NCBI GenBank assembly: GCA_945868845.1
Contig: CAMBMS010000028.1
Coordinates: forward strand, 1 to 32,987
Source of the DNA: Asaia bogorensis
Lineage (GTDB): Bacteria; Pseudomonadota; Alphaproteobacteria; Acetobacterales; Acetobacteraceae
Direction: 5' to 3'
Length of the DNA stretch: 32,987 nt
How positions within the stretch are numbered: the stretch's first letter is position 1; the number at the start of each line of letters is the position of its first letter. Position numbers and translations under genes: made by a program. Positions 15,556 through 23,891 of this stretch are shown here, piece by piece. A model generated the notes under the pieces. The model had not been told where the DNA came from, ran no database searches, and saw only the letters and a list, made by a program, of their open reading frames with translations.

Positions 15556-16725
15556 ATGGATTTTGCCCTCACACCGGACTTGAAGGAATTGCAGGACCGC
15601 ACCCGCAATTTTATCCGTGAAAAAATCCTACCTCTCGAAGGTGACAAGCGACAGACGCCGCACGGTCCCACGGAAGACTTTCGTCAGGAACTCGTCGCGC
15701 TGGGCAAGGTGGCCGGCCTGCTTTCCTCGCACGTCTCTCCCGAATTCGGTGGCCTCGGCCTGTCGCACGTGGCGAAGGCGATCCTGTTCGAGGAAGCCGG
15801 CTATTCGCTCCTCGGCCCCGTTGCGCTGAACATCTTCGCGCCAGACGAAGGCAATATGCATTTAATGGAAGTAGTGGCGACGCACGAACAGAAGGAACGC
15901 TGGCTGCGCCCACTCGCTGCCGGGCAAACTCGCTCCTGCTTCTGCATGACCGAACCGCCGCCCGGCGCCGGTTCCGACCCCGCCGCGCTCTCCGCCACGG
16001 CCGTGCGCGACGGCGATGATTTCATCATCAACGGCGATAAATGGTTCATTACTGGCGCGGAAGGCGCCTCCTTCGCCATCATCATGGCGAAGCAGGAGGA
16101 CGGCAACGCCACCATGTTTCTCTCCGACATGGATGCGCCCGGTATTGAGATCTTGCGCACCATGGACAGTCTCGATAGCGCCTTTGCCGGTGGCCATTGC
16201 GTAGTACGCTTCAACAATCTGCGTGTGCCGACAAAGAATATCCTTGGCGAATTGGGAAAAGGCTTCCGCTACGCCCAGGTTCGTCTCGCGCCCGCGCGCC
16301 TCACCCACTGCATGCGTTGGCTCGGCACGGCGCGGCGGGCGCACGAAATCGCCACCGAATATGCCCGTACCCGCATGGCCTTCGGCAAGCGTATCGGCGA
16401 GCATGAGGGCGTTGGCTTCATGCTCGCCGATAATGAGATGGATATTCGTACCACGCGGCTGATGATCTGGCACACCGCCTGGGTGCTGGACCAGGGCGAA
16501 CGTGGCGGCACCGAATCCTCGATGACGAAGGTAATTTCCTCAGAAGCCGTATGGCGTGTGGTGGACCGCTGCGTCCAAATCATGGGTGGGCAGGGGGTGA
16601 CGAGCGAATCTCTGGTGGAACGCATCTTCCGCGAAACCCGCGCCTTTCGCATCTACGACGGCCCTTCGGAGGTGCATCGTTGGAGCCTCGCCCAACGCAT
16701 CATGCGCCACGGTGCCAATTGGTGA
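15556..16725 (+). CDS. Acyl-CoA dehydrogenase, ACAD10/11-LvaC type
   Basis: 389 residues. FAD flavoprotein of the acyl-CoA dehydrogenase fold. N-terminal helical domain begins DFALTPDLKELQDRTR; flavin region FCMTEPPPGAGSDPAAL and INGDKWFITGAEGASF; C-terminal helices contain YARTRMAFGKRIGEHEGVG and IMGGQGVTSESL. In the usual catalytic loop IYEGT the glutamate is replaced: this protein has IYDGPSEVH with D368, as in ACAD11-like enzymes. In that group the protein can eliminate phosphate from a 4-phosphoacyl-CoA rather than only carry out classical dehydrogenation. The start at 15556 is chosen because AAGGA precedes it and the family begins there. The TGA lies seven bases before the next gene, so it is co-transcribed with the kinase and SDR. 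Confidence 0.9.
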   Translation: MDFALTPDLKELQDRTRNFIREKILPLEGDKRQTPHGPTEDFRQELVALGKVAGLLSSHVSPEFGGLGLSHVAKAILFEEAGYSLLGPVALNIFAPDEGNMHLMEVVATHEQKERWLRPLAAGQTRSCFCMTEPPPGAGSDPAALSATAVRDGDDFIINGDKWFITGAEGASFAIIMAKQEDGNATMFLSDMDAPGIEILRTMDSLDSAFAGGHCVVRFNNLRVPTKNILGELGKGFRYAQVRLAPARLTHCMRWLGTARRAHEIATEYARTRMAFGKRIGEHEGVGFMLADNEMDIRTTRLMIWHTAWVLDQGERGGTESSMTKVISSEAVWRVVDRCVQIMGGQGVTSESLVERIFRETRAFRIYDGPSEVHRWSLAQRIMRHGANW

Positions 16726-16732
16726 TTTACTG

Positions 16733-17506
16733 ATGACCCAACGCGAACAGCTTTACGACCTCACCGGTCGCGTCTGCATCGTCACTGGCGGCGGACGTGG
16801 CATTGGACGGGGTATTTCTGAGGGCCTGGCATCCTTTGGCGCCAAGGTGGTGATCACGGGCCGCACCGAGGCCACCCTCGCCGAGGCCGCCACCGCCATC
16901 CGTGCCAGTGGCGGTGACGCTATCGGCCACGCCGCCGACATCTCTAGCGAAGCCGACGTGCTGGCGCTGCGCGATGCGGTCATCGCGAGCTATGGCCGCA
17001 TCGACGTGCTTGTGAACAATGCCGGCATCAACCCGATCTATAAATCGGTAGAGCGCACCACGCTTGGTGAATGGCAGAACATCATCGATACCAACCTCAC
17101 CGGCCTGTTTCTCTGTTGCAAGCATCTCGGCACGCCGATGGTTGCGCAAGGCAAGGGCTCCGTCATCAATATTTCGTCGGTTGCCGGGAATGTTGGCCTC
17201 AAACGCGCCGTTCCCTATTGTGCTTCCAAGGGTGGTGTCGAATTGCTGACGAAGGCGCTCGCCATCGACTGGGCACCTAAAGGCGTGCGCGTCAACGCAA
17301 TCGCCCCCGGATATTTTGAAACGGACCTCACTGTCGGCATGCGCGCCAAAGACGAGCTCGCGCGACCCTTACTTGACCGCACGCCACTCAACCGCTTCGG
17401 CACGTTGCACGACATCGCCGGCGCCGTCGTTTTTCTTGCTTCTGATGCATCCGCCTATGTCACCGGCGCTAGCCTCTCCGTGGACGGTGGCTGGACAGCG
17501 GAATAA
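16733..17506 (+). CDS. Short-chain dehydrogenase/reductase (LvaD-position oxidoreductase)
   Basis: 257 residues. Classical SDR: TGGGRGIGRG at 18-27, NNAG at 95-98, catalytic S148/S149 (ISSVAG), Y162 and K166 (YCASK). The residue after strand 2 (TGRTEA) suggests NADP. It resembles gluconate 5-dehydrogenase/3-oxoacyl-ACP reductase-like enzymes. It is the third gene of the kinase-acyl-CoA dehydrogenase-SDR unit; in the levulinate pathway an SDR (LvaD) reduces the 4-keto acyl-CoA to the 4-hydroxy form, and this one sits in the equivalent place. A GTG seven codons upstream overlaps the preceding gene and is less likely than the ATG used here. The substrate assignment is inference from context. Confidence 0.9.
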   Translation: MTQREQLYDLTGRVCIVTGGGRGIGRGISEGLASFGAKVVITGRTEATLAEAATAIRASGGDAIGHAADISSEADVLALRDAVIASYGRIDVLVNNAGINPIYKSVERTTLGEWQNIIDTNLTGLFLCCKHLGTPMVAQGKGSVINISSVAGNVGLKRAVPYCASKGGVELLTKALAIDWAPKGVRVNAIAPGYFETDLTVGMRAKDELARPLLDRTPLNRFGTLHDIAGAVVFLASDASAYVTGASLSVDGGWTAE

Positions 17507-17628
17507 CTCATGGACAATCGTTATAACTAAATTCAAATGTACCTTTTACGTCACAGCGCTGATAAAAAATTGATTTAGGGGCGTGGCGGTCTTTGCCCCG
17601 ATAATGGAGAGCTGATCCTGGGAGAGAC
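17507..17628. other. Left part of the SDR-thiolase gap
   Basis: AT-richer non-coding sequence after the SDR stop. No terminator hairpin or gene is seen. The remaining part of the gap holds the transposase scrap and the thiolase leader. Confidence 0.3.
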
Positions 17629-17760
17629 TGTACGGGGAAACTTCTAAGCCTCGCCCGCTGCCGCGCCCGTGCGGAGCAAGTTGTCCAGATATTCGGGGTG
17701 TCCGAACGCCTAGCGTGGCGGGTTCTGAGACGGCACCGATCGACCAGCGATACCAGCCCC
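17629..17760 (+). mobile_element. IS3-family transposase scrap
   Basis: Plus-strand frame from 17641 encodes KLLSLARCRARAEQ, then VVQIFGVSERLAWRVL and RRHRSTS. This matches the junction region of IS3-family transposases, where the consensus is close to LLSPARRRxAVEHV, GVSERRACRVLGQHRST. Only about 40 codons survive, with substitutions in the arginine-rich helix (RACRVLGQ has become LAWRVLRR). No terminal inverted repeats, orfA body or DDE core are present. It is an old insertion relic between the SDR and thiolase genes. Confidence 0.6.
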
Positions 17761-17897
17761 AACATGGCCCCAGCGCATCACTCGCATCCGCTATGCCCTG
17801 TAGCCTTGACCGTACGATTCTGCTAAAGTCAACAGCATGAGGCCTCTTATACGTTGAGTTCGTAGCTCATTACCATCGCGGCGAAGGAGACAGTGCC

Positions 17898-19067
17898 ATG
17901 TCGGAAGCCTGTATAGTTGGCTGGGCGCACAGCCCGTTCGGCAAGCTGGAAGACCCGGACGTGGAATCGCTTATCGGCCGCGTCGTCGCCGCGGCTATCG
18001 CCGATGCCGGAATCGCCCCATCTGATATTGATGCCAGTTTCGTCGGCTTGTTCAATAATGGCTTTTCCGCGCAGGATTTCCCCGCCTCACTGGTGCTGCA
18101 GCATCTTCCGGAACTGCGCTTTAAACCTGCGACCCGGTTTGAAAATGCCTGCGCCACTGGGTCCGCCGCTATCTACGGCGCACGCGATTTTCTGGCCGCC
18201 GGGCGCGGTCGCTTCGCCCTCGTCGTCGGCGCCGAAAAAATGACCGCGACCCTAGGCGACAAAGTCGGTGATAGTCTTCTCAGCGCCAGCTACCGGAAAG
18301 AGGAGGGCGATATCCCCGCTGGTTTTGCCGGCGTCTTCGGCCGTATCGCGGAAACTTATTTCCAAAAATACGGTGATCAATCGGATGCGCTGGCCAGCAT
18401 CGCCGCCAAGAACCACAAGAATGGCGTAGACAATCCGTATGCGCAGCTACGCCGCGACCTCGGCTATGATTTCTGCCGCAATGTCAGCGAGAAAAATCCT
18501 TATGTCGCCCCACCTTTGAAGCGCACCGATTGCTCGCTCGTCTCCGACGGCGCCGCTGCCCTCATCCTGACCGACGAACACACCGCCCGCGCTATGCGTA
18601 AAGCGGTTATATTCCGCGCCGCCGTGCAGGTGAACGAATTTCTACCAATTTCCAAGCGTGACATCACCCGCTTCGAAGGTGCCGAACAGGCCTGGAAACG
18701 CGCTCTGGATGCCGCCGATCTCAGCCTCTCTGATCTCTCCTTTGCCGAAAGCCATGATTGCTTCACCATCGCCGAATTGATGGAATACGAAGCCATGGGC
18801 CTCACCGCCCCTGGGCAGGGCGCCCGCGCCGCGCTGGAAGGCTGGACGCGCAAGGACGGCCGCCTGCCCATCAACCCCTCCGGCGGATTGAAGTCGAAGG
18901 GCCACCCGATCGGCGCCACCGGGGTCTCCATGCATGTCATCACCGCCATGCAGCTCACCGGCGAAGCCGGCACGATGCAGTTGCCGAAAGCCGATATCGG
19001 CGCCGTGTTCAACATGGGTGGCGTTGCCGTCGCCAACTACGTGTCTATTCTGGAGCGCCTGCGCTGA
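17898..19067 (+). CDS. Thiolase family acetyl-CoA C-acyltransferase (SCP2/lipid-transfer type)
   Basis: 389 residues. Thiolytic cleavage of 3-ketoacyl-CoA to acetyl-CoA plus a shortened acyl-CoA, or the reverse. Nucleophile C85 in ENACATGSAA; SCP2-thiolase hallmarks ESHDCFTIAELMEYE and the second active-site motif GGLKSKGHPIGATG; the last motif is NMGGVAVANY. Compared with FadA-type enzymes this belongs to the SCPx-like branch that takes bulky or branched substrates. AAGGAGA eight bases before the ATG is a strong ribosome binding site, and the 391-base gap before it means it may have its own promoter. The acyl-CoA ligase follows after 11 bases. Confidence 0.92.
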   Translation: MSEACIVGWAHSPFGKLEDPDVESLIGRVVAAAIADAGIAPSDIDASFVGLFNNGFSAQDFPASLVLQHLPELRFKPATRFENACATGSAAIYGARDFLAAGRGRFALVVGAEKMTATLGDKVGDSLLSASYRKEEGDIPAGFAGVFGRIAETYFQKYGDQSDALASIAAKNHKNGVDNPYAQLRRDLGYDFCRNVSEKNPYVAPPLKRTDCSLVSDGAAALILTDEHTARAMRKAVIFRAAVQVNEFLPISKRDITRFEGAEQAWKRALDAADLSLSDLSFAESHDCFTIAELMEYEAMGLTAPGQGARAALEGWTRKDGRLPINPSGGLKSKGHPIGATGVSMHVITAMQLTGEAGTMQLPKADIGAVFNMGGVAVANYVSILERLR

Positions 19068-19078
19068 TCTCGCCAGCA

Positions 19079-20644
19079 ATGCCCATCCCAACAACAAATC
19101 TTGCCTCGCTTCTCCTGCAGACGGCACGCCGCCTGCCCGACCACCCTGCCTTCATTCGCGCCGGTGCCACCCGGACCTGGCGCGACTTTGCAGCACGCGT
19201 GCAAACCGCCGCGGCGGGCCTGCGCGCCCGCGGCATCACCCCGGGCGACCGCATCCTCGTCCACGCCCGCAACTCCGTCGAAATGTTTGAAACCGTCTGG
19301 GCCGGTTGGCTGCTCGGCGCCGTCTGGGTTCCCACCAATTTCCGCCTTACGCCCATCGAAGTCGCCTATCTCGCCCAATCCTCCCGCGCCACCGCGCATA
19401 TCATGGATGATGTTTTTCGGGATCACGCGGAAGCTGCGAGCACCGCCAACCCAAACGCAAAGATTCACATCACGATTGGCGACGGCGCCTTAACCTGGGA
19501 ATCTCTGATCGAGGAGGGGAGGGGCCAGACCTTCGAGCCCGCCGACGTCCAGCGCGACCACCCGTGCTGGTTCTTCTACACCTCCGGCACCACCGGCCGT
19601 CCCAAAGCGGCGGTGCTTACCCATAGCCAGATGGTCTTCGTCATCACAAACCACCTCGCCGATCTCATGCCTGGCCTTACTGAGAATGATGCTTCGCTCG
19701 TTGTCGCGCCCTTATCGCATGGCGCTGGTATCCACGCCTTGGCGCAAGTCGCGCGCGGCGCCAAATCGGTCCTGCTTGCGACTGAAAAATTCGACGCCGC
19801 CGAGGCTTGGTCGCTCGTCGAGCAGTATCGCGTCTCCAACATGTTTACCGTCCCCACCATCCTAACGATGCTCAGCCGGCACCCAGCAGTTGACCGGGTG
19901 GATCATTCCTCCCTGCGCCACGTCATCTATGCCGGCTCCCCGATGTACCGGGCCGACCAGGTACTTGCTCTCCAAAAACTTGGCCCTGTCATCGTGCAAT
20001 ATTTCGGGTTAGGGGAGGTAACCGGCAACATCACCGTCTTGCCGCCGCAATGGCATAGCATCGAGGACCGCCCCGACTTTCCCATTGGCAGCTGCGGTTA
20101 TCCGCGCACCGGCCTCGACATTTCTATCCGAGACGGCCAGGGCAAAGCCCTCGCCACGCATGAGACCGGGGAAATTTGCGTCCGCGGTAATGCCGTCTTC
20201 TCTGGCTATTTTGAAAACGACGAAGCGAACACCAAGGCCTTCGCCGATGGCTGGTTTCACACCGGCGACCTCGGCTATCTCGACGGACGCGGCTTTCTCT
20301 ACATTACTGGCCGCGCCTCAGACATGTACATATCCGGCGGCTCAAACGTCTATCCTAAGGAAGCCGAGGAAATTCTCCTAACCTACCCCGGCATTCTCGA
20401 AGCCTGCATCGTTGGCATTCCCCATGAAAGATGGGGAGAAACCGGCATCGCCGTTCTCGTCACTGAAAATAACCACCCGATCGCCGAGGAATTTTTGCTG
20501 GCTCACCTTGACGGTAGGATTTCACGCTATAAATGGCCCACGCGGTTTGTCTTCTGGGCTGAACTACCAAAGTCCGGCTATGGGAAAGTACCTAAGAAGG
20601 ACGTGAAGGCCAGACTAGAAGCAGAGCGCGAGTCGCTCTGGTAA
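19079..20644 (+). CDS. AMP-forming acyl-CoA ligase
   Basis: 521 residues. Activates a carboxylic acid to its CoA thioester through an acyl-adenylate. Complete ANL motif set: phosphate loop YTSGTTGRPKAA at 167-178, A5 region QYFGLGEVTGNI (Gly in place of the usual Thr), A7 GWFHTGDLGYLD, A8 GRASDMYISGGSNVYP and the catalytic A10 lysine near 503 in SGYGKVPKK. The open frame extends far upstream through the thiolase gene in another frame; the ATG at 19079 fits the family and lies 11 bases after the thiolase stop. Unlike the ligase at 5363-7159 its phosphate loop is intact. In the proposed 4-hydroxy/keto acid pathway it would be the entry enzyme (LvaE role). Confidence 0.92.
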   Translation: MPIPTTNLASLLLQTARRLPDHPAFIRAGATRTWRDFAARVQTAAAGLRARGITPGDRILVHARNSVEMFETVWAGWLLGAVWVPTNFRLTPIEVAYLAQSSRATAHIMDDVFRDHAEAASTANPNAKIHITIGDGALTWESLIEEGRGQTFEPADVQRDHPCWFFYTSGTTGRPKAAVLTHSQMVFVITNHLADLMPGLTENDASLVVAPLSHGAGIHALAQVARGAKSVLLATEKFDAAEAWSLVEQYRVSNMFTVPTILTMLSRHPAVDRVDHSSLRHVIYAGSPMYRADQVLALQKLGPVIVQYFGLGEVTGNITVLPPQWHSIEDRPDFPIGSCGYPRTGLDISIRDGQGKALATHETGEICVRGNAVFSGYFENDEANTKAFADGWFHTGDLGYLDGRGFLYITGRASDMYISGGSNVYPKEAEEILLTYPGILEACIVGIPHERWGETGIAVLVTENNHPIAEEFLLAHLDGRISRYKWPTRFVFWAELPKSGYGKVPKKDVKARLEAERESLW

Positions 20645-20816
20645 CCTTTTCGCGTCATGTTTGGATTTGGATAGGGTATCTACATCTTGTTGCCTAAGCA
20701 GACTCCAGAAAGCGAAACTTGCATGAAAAAACCTCGGTCTATTGGATATTAACGGCCGAGCTCCCTACATTCCGTAAATGTCTCATCCGAGCTAAATCAT
20801 CAAGAATATATTGTCG

Positions 20817-20836
20817 GGTGAAAGTAAATTTTCACC
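20817..20836. repeat. Inverted repeat, 7-bp stem
   Basis: GGTGAAA (20817-20823) and TTTCACC (20830-20836) around the loop GTAAAT. It lies 170 bases after the acyl-CoA ligase stop in AT-rich DNA. There is no T-run, so a terminator role is uncertain. Confidence 0.45.
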
Positions 20837-21001
20837 GATTGCAATAGATTCGGCTACTAGTACAATATATATTACTGAAGCGTTAATGAATTGAGTAAAT
20901 GGAATTTTTTATACCGCTATACAATAATTTTGTTATATTTTTAATCACGAAATAAATTTTTATATAAAATAAAATTAACGAAACACTCCTTGTCATAGCG
21001 T

Positions 21002-21028
21002 AGCGTCATGTATCTACATGACGGCGCT
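21002..21028. repeat. Near-perfect palindrome in AT-rich DNA
   Basis: CGTCATGTA and TACATGACG are exact reverse complements separated by TC. The match extends outwards as AGCG/CGCT with one extra G on the right side. It may be an operator or the end of a lost element. No adjacent gene explains it. Confidence 0.6.
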
Positions 21029-21088
21029 ATAACGCGGAATTACGTAGGAAAATATCACGGAGATTCAATGCGACAGATTTAAGGACGG

Positions 21089-21388
21089 ATGCATGCCAAG
21101 TTCGGAGAATCCAGCGCGGACATCACGGAAGTTGATGACTATCTGAGGGTCGATAGCAACGACAACGTCATCAAAGGGCTTTAAGGCGAGGATGTGATCA
21201 TCGCCTATCACGTTAGCGGCACGGTGGAAGGTGGCCGGGGCGAGAACGACCCCAGTGACAGAGCCGGAGATAATTTCGATGTCTGGTTCAGCGTCCTGGT
21301 ATATAATACCACTACGTTGGATGGCCTCGTCGTTGGATCCGGTCCCGGCTCGGACCCGATCAGGGGTTTTACCCAAAGTGTCACTTAG
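21089..21388 (+). pseudogene. Possible decayed acidic protein with one in-frame stop
   Basis: From the ATG at 21089 one frame runs to TAG at 21386-21388, interrupted only by TAA at 21182-21184. The encoded text is acidic (SSADITEVDDYLRVDSN, then GENDPSDRAGDNFDVWF). I do not recognise a family. The opposite strand is also open for about 100 codons here (21376-21065), so strand and reality are both uncertain. Confidence 0.2.
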
Positions 21389-21428
21389 GAAAGTGGCGAT
21401 GCGCCATTTATTTTATACCTGATGGTCA

Positions 21429-21446
21429 GCCGCCTTACATGGCGGC
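21429..21446. terminator. GC hairpin just past the E1 gene stop
   Basis: GCCGCC (21429-21434) and GGCGGC (21441-21446) with a 6-base loop, 25 bases downstream of the minus-strand E1 stop codon. The position suits transcript termination or 3'-end protection, although no T-run follows. Confidence 0.4.
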
Positions 21447-21470
21447 CGATGCGTAGGGCGCGTATCACTT

Positions 21471-23873
21471 TCATCCTAACAAAGCCTGAGCGCACGCCTC
21501 TAAGATCGCGTCCGTATCCACCCCATATTCCCGATAAAGATCCGGTAAATCCCCCGCCTGTCCGAAATGGTCCGGCCCTAGCGCGACAACTCGGTGCCCG
21601 CGCACAGCCCCCATCCACGCATGCGCCGCCGGGTGTCCATCCAGCACGCTCACCAGTGCCGCCTCAGGCGCCAAAGGTTCCAGCACATGTTCGATATGCG
21701 CTCGTGCCGCGCGATCCCCCGCCCGCCGCGCCCGCCCGGCCTCCAGCCAACCGTGATGGAGGCGATCCGGGCTGGTAATCGCCAGTAGCCCCGCGCCGGG
21801 TTCCTCCGCCACCAGATCGGCGAACGCTGCCTCGGCTTCGGGCGCCACAGGCCCCTGATACGCCACTGCGATCCGCGCCCCCCTCGCCGGCGGCACCACC
21901 CAATGCGCTCCTGCGATCACGGCCGCCGCATCCAAAACACGCTCCTTCTGTTGCAATTGCCGCGTCGATAAACGCAACCACCCGGATGATCCGTCGGGCT
22001 TCTGCATATGTTCCAGGCAATGGCGCAACAGGATAGTCAGTTCATCCACATAGGTCGGCTCGAAACTCGCCAGCCGGTCCGCCGCCATGCCGATCAGCGG
22101 TGTATTGATGCTCTGATGCTGCCCGCCTTCCGGTGCCAAAGTAATGCCCGAAGGCGTGGAGACCAGCAGAAATCTAGCATCTTGGTAACAACTATAAATC
22201 AGCGCATCCAATCCGCGATTGACGAACGGATCATACACCGTCCCAATCGGTAAAATTCGCGCGCCTGTCATCTGCGCCGACAATCCCGCCGCGCCCAAAA
22301 GTAAAAATAAATTTTGTTCCGCAATTCCCAGCTCGATATGCTGCCCCGTCGGCGACATTCCCCAACGCTGCGCCGATGCCAGCTTGGCGTCACGGAACAC
22401 ATCGTTGCGCGTATGCCGGTCAAAAATTCCACGTCGGTTCACCCACGGTCCCAGATTGGTGGAGACCGTCACATCTGGGCTCGTGGTCATGATATGCGCG
22501 GCCAACTCTTGGCACGCGCCTTGTCCACGCCCTATTTCCGCCAGAATGTCGCCGAACCCACCCTGGGTCGAGACCTTGCGCCCGACCACCGAAGGCCCCG
22601 GCAAGTAATCCGGCACCGCCACCATCGGCGCGGACAGTGCGCGGCCCTGTGGCGTTAACTTCGTCGCGAATGGGCAAGAATTCAGAAATTCTCGTAAGTC
22701 CGTTTCGGGAATGTCCAGTCCCTCAAAAAAATCCCACTCATGGCCAGGACGAATATTCATCCCGCCCCGGAAAACTTCCATCTGCTCCTTCGTCATGAGA
22801 CCGGCATGATTGTCCTTGTGTCCCGCAAATGGCAGCCCCATGCCTTTGATGGTATAGGCAATGAAACAAGTCGGCTCATCACCGTTTGCCGCTGCGGCGC
22901 GCAACGTCTCCGTCACCGTTTCGCTGTCATGCCCGCCCAGATTATTCATCAGCGTCGCAAGCTCGTCGTCTGCCAACGGATCGACAATCGCGCGCAACCC
23001 GGAAGACCGTCCCAGATCCGCCAGCAGCGCCTGACGCCAGGCCGGGCCGCCTTGAAAAGTTAGCGCAGAGTAGAGTGAATTCGGACAGTCATCGATCCAA
23101 GCCCGCAGCGCCTCGCCTCCCTCGCGCGCGAAGGCCGCCTGCAATTTTCGTCCGTATTTGATGGTGACAACGTTCCAGCCCATGTCACGGAACAAACCCT
23201 CTATGCGCCCGAACAAGCGATCGGGTAAGACGCTGTCGAGGCTCTGGCGATTGAAATCGATGATCCACCACACATCGCGCACATCGTGCTTCCAGCCCTC
23301 CAGCAGCGCCTCGTAGATATTGCCCTCATCGAGTTCCGCGTCGCCCGCTAGCGCGATATGTCGCCCGCGCGGCAAATCGGGCCGCGCCAGCCCGTGATGA
23401 TGCACGTAATCCTGCATCAGAGACGAAAACGTCGTCATCGCCACCCCAAGCCCGACGGAGCCAGTGGAGAAATCGACCTCCCCCCCATCCTTCACTCGCG
23501 AAGGATAAGGCTGAATGCCGCCAAATTGCCGTAGGGTGGCCAGCTTTTCCCGCGATTGTCGCCCCAGCAAGTAATTGATCGCATGAAACACCGGCCCCGC
23601 ATGCGGTTTCACGGCTACCCTGTCCTGAGGGCGCAAGATTTCGAAGTACAAAGCTGTCATCACCGAAATGATGGAGGCGCAGGATGCTTGATGTCCTCCC
23701 ACTTTTAACCCGTCACGGTTCGGTCGTACATGATTCGCGTTGTGGATCATCCAGGCAGAAAGCCACAGTAATTTCTTTTCCAATGCGCGCAGAATTTCAA
23801 CGCGCGGCGTAACGCGCCCCCGCGCCTCGCGTCTCGACGAGCCCGCCCGCACACCCACACCCGGAACGTTCAT
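21471..23873 (-). CDS. AceE-like thiamine-diphosphate E1 (pyruvate dehydrogenase E1/transketolase family)
   Basis: 800 residues. Homodimeric 2-oxoacid dehydrogenase E1 family; decarboxylates a 2-oxo acid with thiamine diphosphate. Seen: GGHQASCASI near 59-68 (AceE has GGHMAS), the ThDP/Mg motif GDAELDEGN (177-185) ending in DFNRQ, the AceE-like NLGGHDSETV and AYTIKGMGLPF segments, and the activating glutamate in HIELGIAEQNL. The E. coli enzyme has about 887 residues; the missing part is mainly the N-terminal E2-binding extension, since only some 35 residues precede the first conserved helix. Start: AAGGA seven bases before the ATG. It is 18 bases after malonyl-CoA decarboxylase. No E2 or E3 is in the window, so it may work outside a classical complex. 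Confidence 0.85.
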   Translation of the reverse strand: MNVPGVGVRAGSSRREARGRVTPRVEILRALEKKLLWLSAWMIHNANHVRPNRDGLKVGGHQASCASIISVMTALYFEILRPQDRVAVKPHAGPVFHAINYLLGRQSREKLATLRQFGGIQPYPSRVKDGGEVDFSTGSVGLGVAMTTFSSLMQDYVHHHGLARPDLPRGRHIALAGDAELDEGNIYEALLEGWKHDVRDVWWIIDFNRQSLDSVLPDRLFGRIEGLFRDMGWNVVTIKYGRKLQAAFAREGGEALRAWIDDCPNSLYSALTFQGGPAWRQALLADLGRSSGLRAIVDPLADDELATLMNNLGGHDSETVTETLRAAAANGDEPTCFIAYTIKGMGLPFAGHKDNHAGLMTKEQMEVFRGGMNIRPGHEWDFFEGLDIPETDLREFLNSCPFATKLTPQGRALSAPMVAVPDYLPGPSVVGRKVSTQGGFGDILAEIGRGQGACQELAAHIMTTSPDVTVSTNLGPWVNRRGIFDRHTRNDVFRDAKLASAQRWGMSPTGQHIELGIAEQNLFLLLGAAGLSAQMTGARILPIGTVYDPFVNRGLDALIYSCYQDARFLLVSTPSGITLAPEGGQHQSINTPLIGMAADRLASFEPTYVDELTILLRHCLEHMQKPDGSSGWLRLSTRQLQQKERVLDAAAVIAGAHWVVPPARGARIAVAYQGPVAPEAEAAFADLVAEEPGAGLLAITSPDRLHHGWLEAGRARRAGDRAARAHIEHVLEPLAPEAALVSVLDGHPAAHAWMGAVRGHRVVALGPDHFGQAGDLPDLYREYGVDTDAILEACAQALLG

Positions 23874-23891
23874 CCCTAAATCCTTCCTTCC

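Larger units (their letters stand above)
20645..21470. other. 826-base AT-rich gap with hairpins and one broken frame
   Basis: From 20645 to about 21060 the sequence is far richer in A/T than its neighbours, especially 20860-20990, and no gene can be supported there. It holds a hairpin at 20817-20836 and a palindrome at 21002-21028. From 21089 onwards composition returns to normal and a broken frame appears. The compositional break suggests foreign or long-decayed DNA. Confidence 0.55.

Noticed and set aside
18758-19078. Upstream extension of the second acyl-CoA ligase into the thiolase gene
   Set aside because: It is an out-of-frame shadow of the thiolase; the ATG at 19079 begins the ligase domain directly.
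21065-21376. Minus-strand 103-codon frame in the gap before the E1 gene
   Set aside because: No ribosome binding site or family resemblance; it overlaps an equally open plus-strand frame, so neither is well supported.
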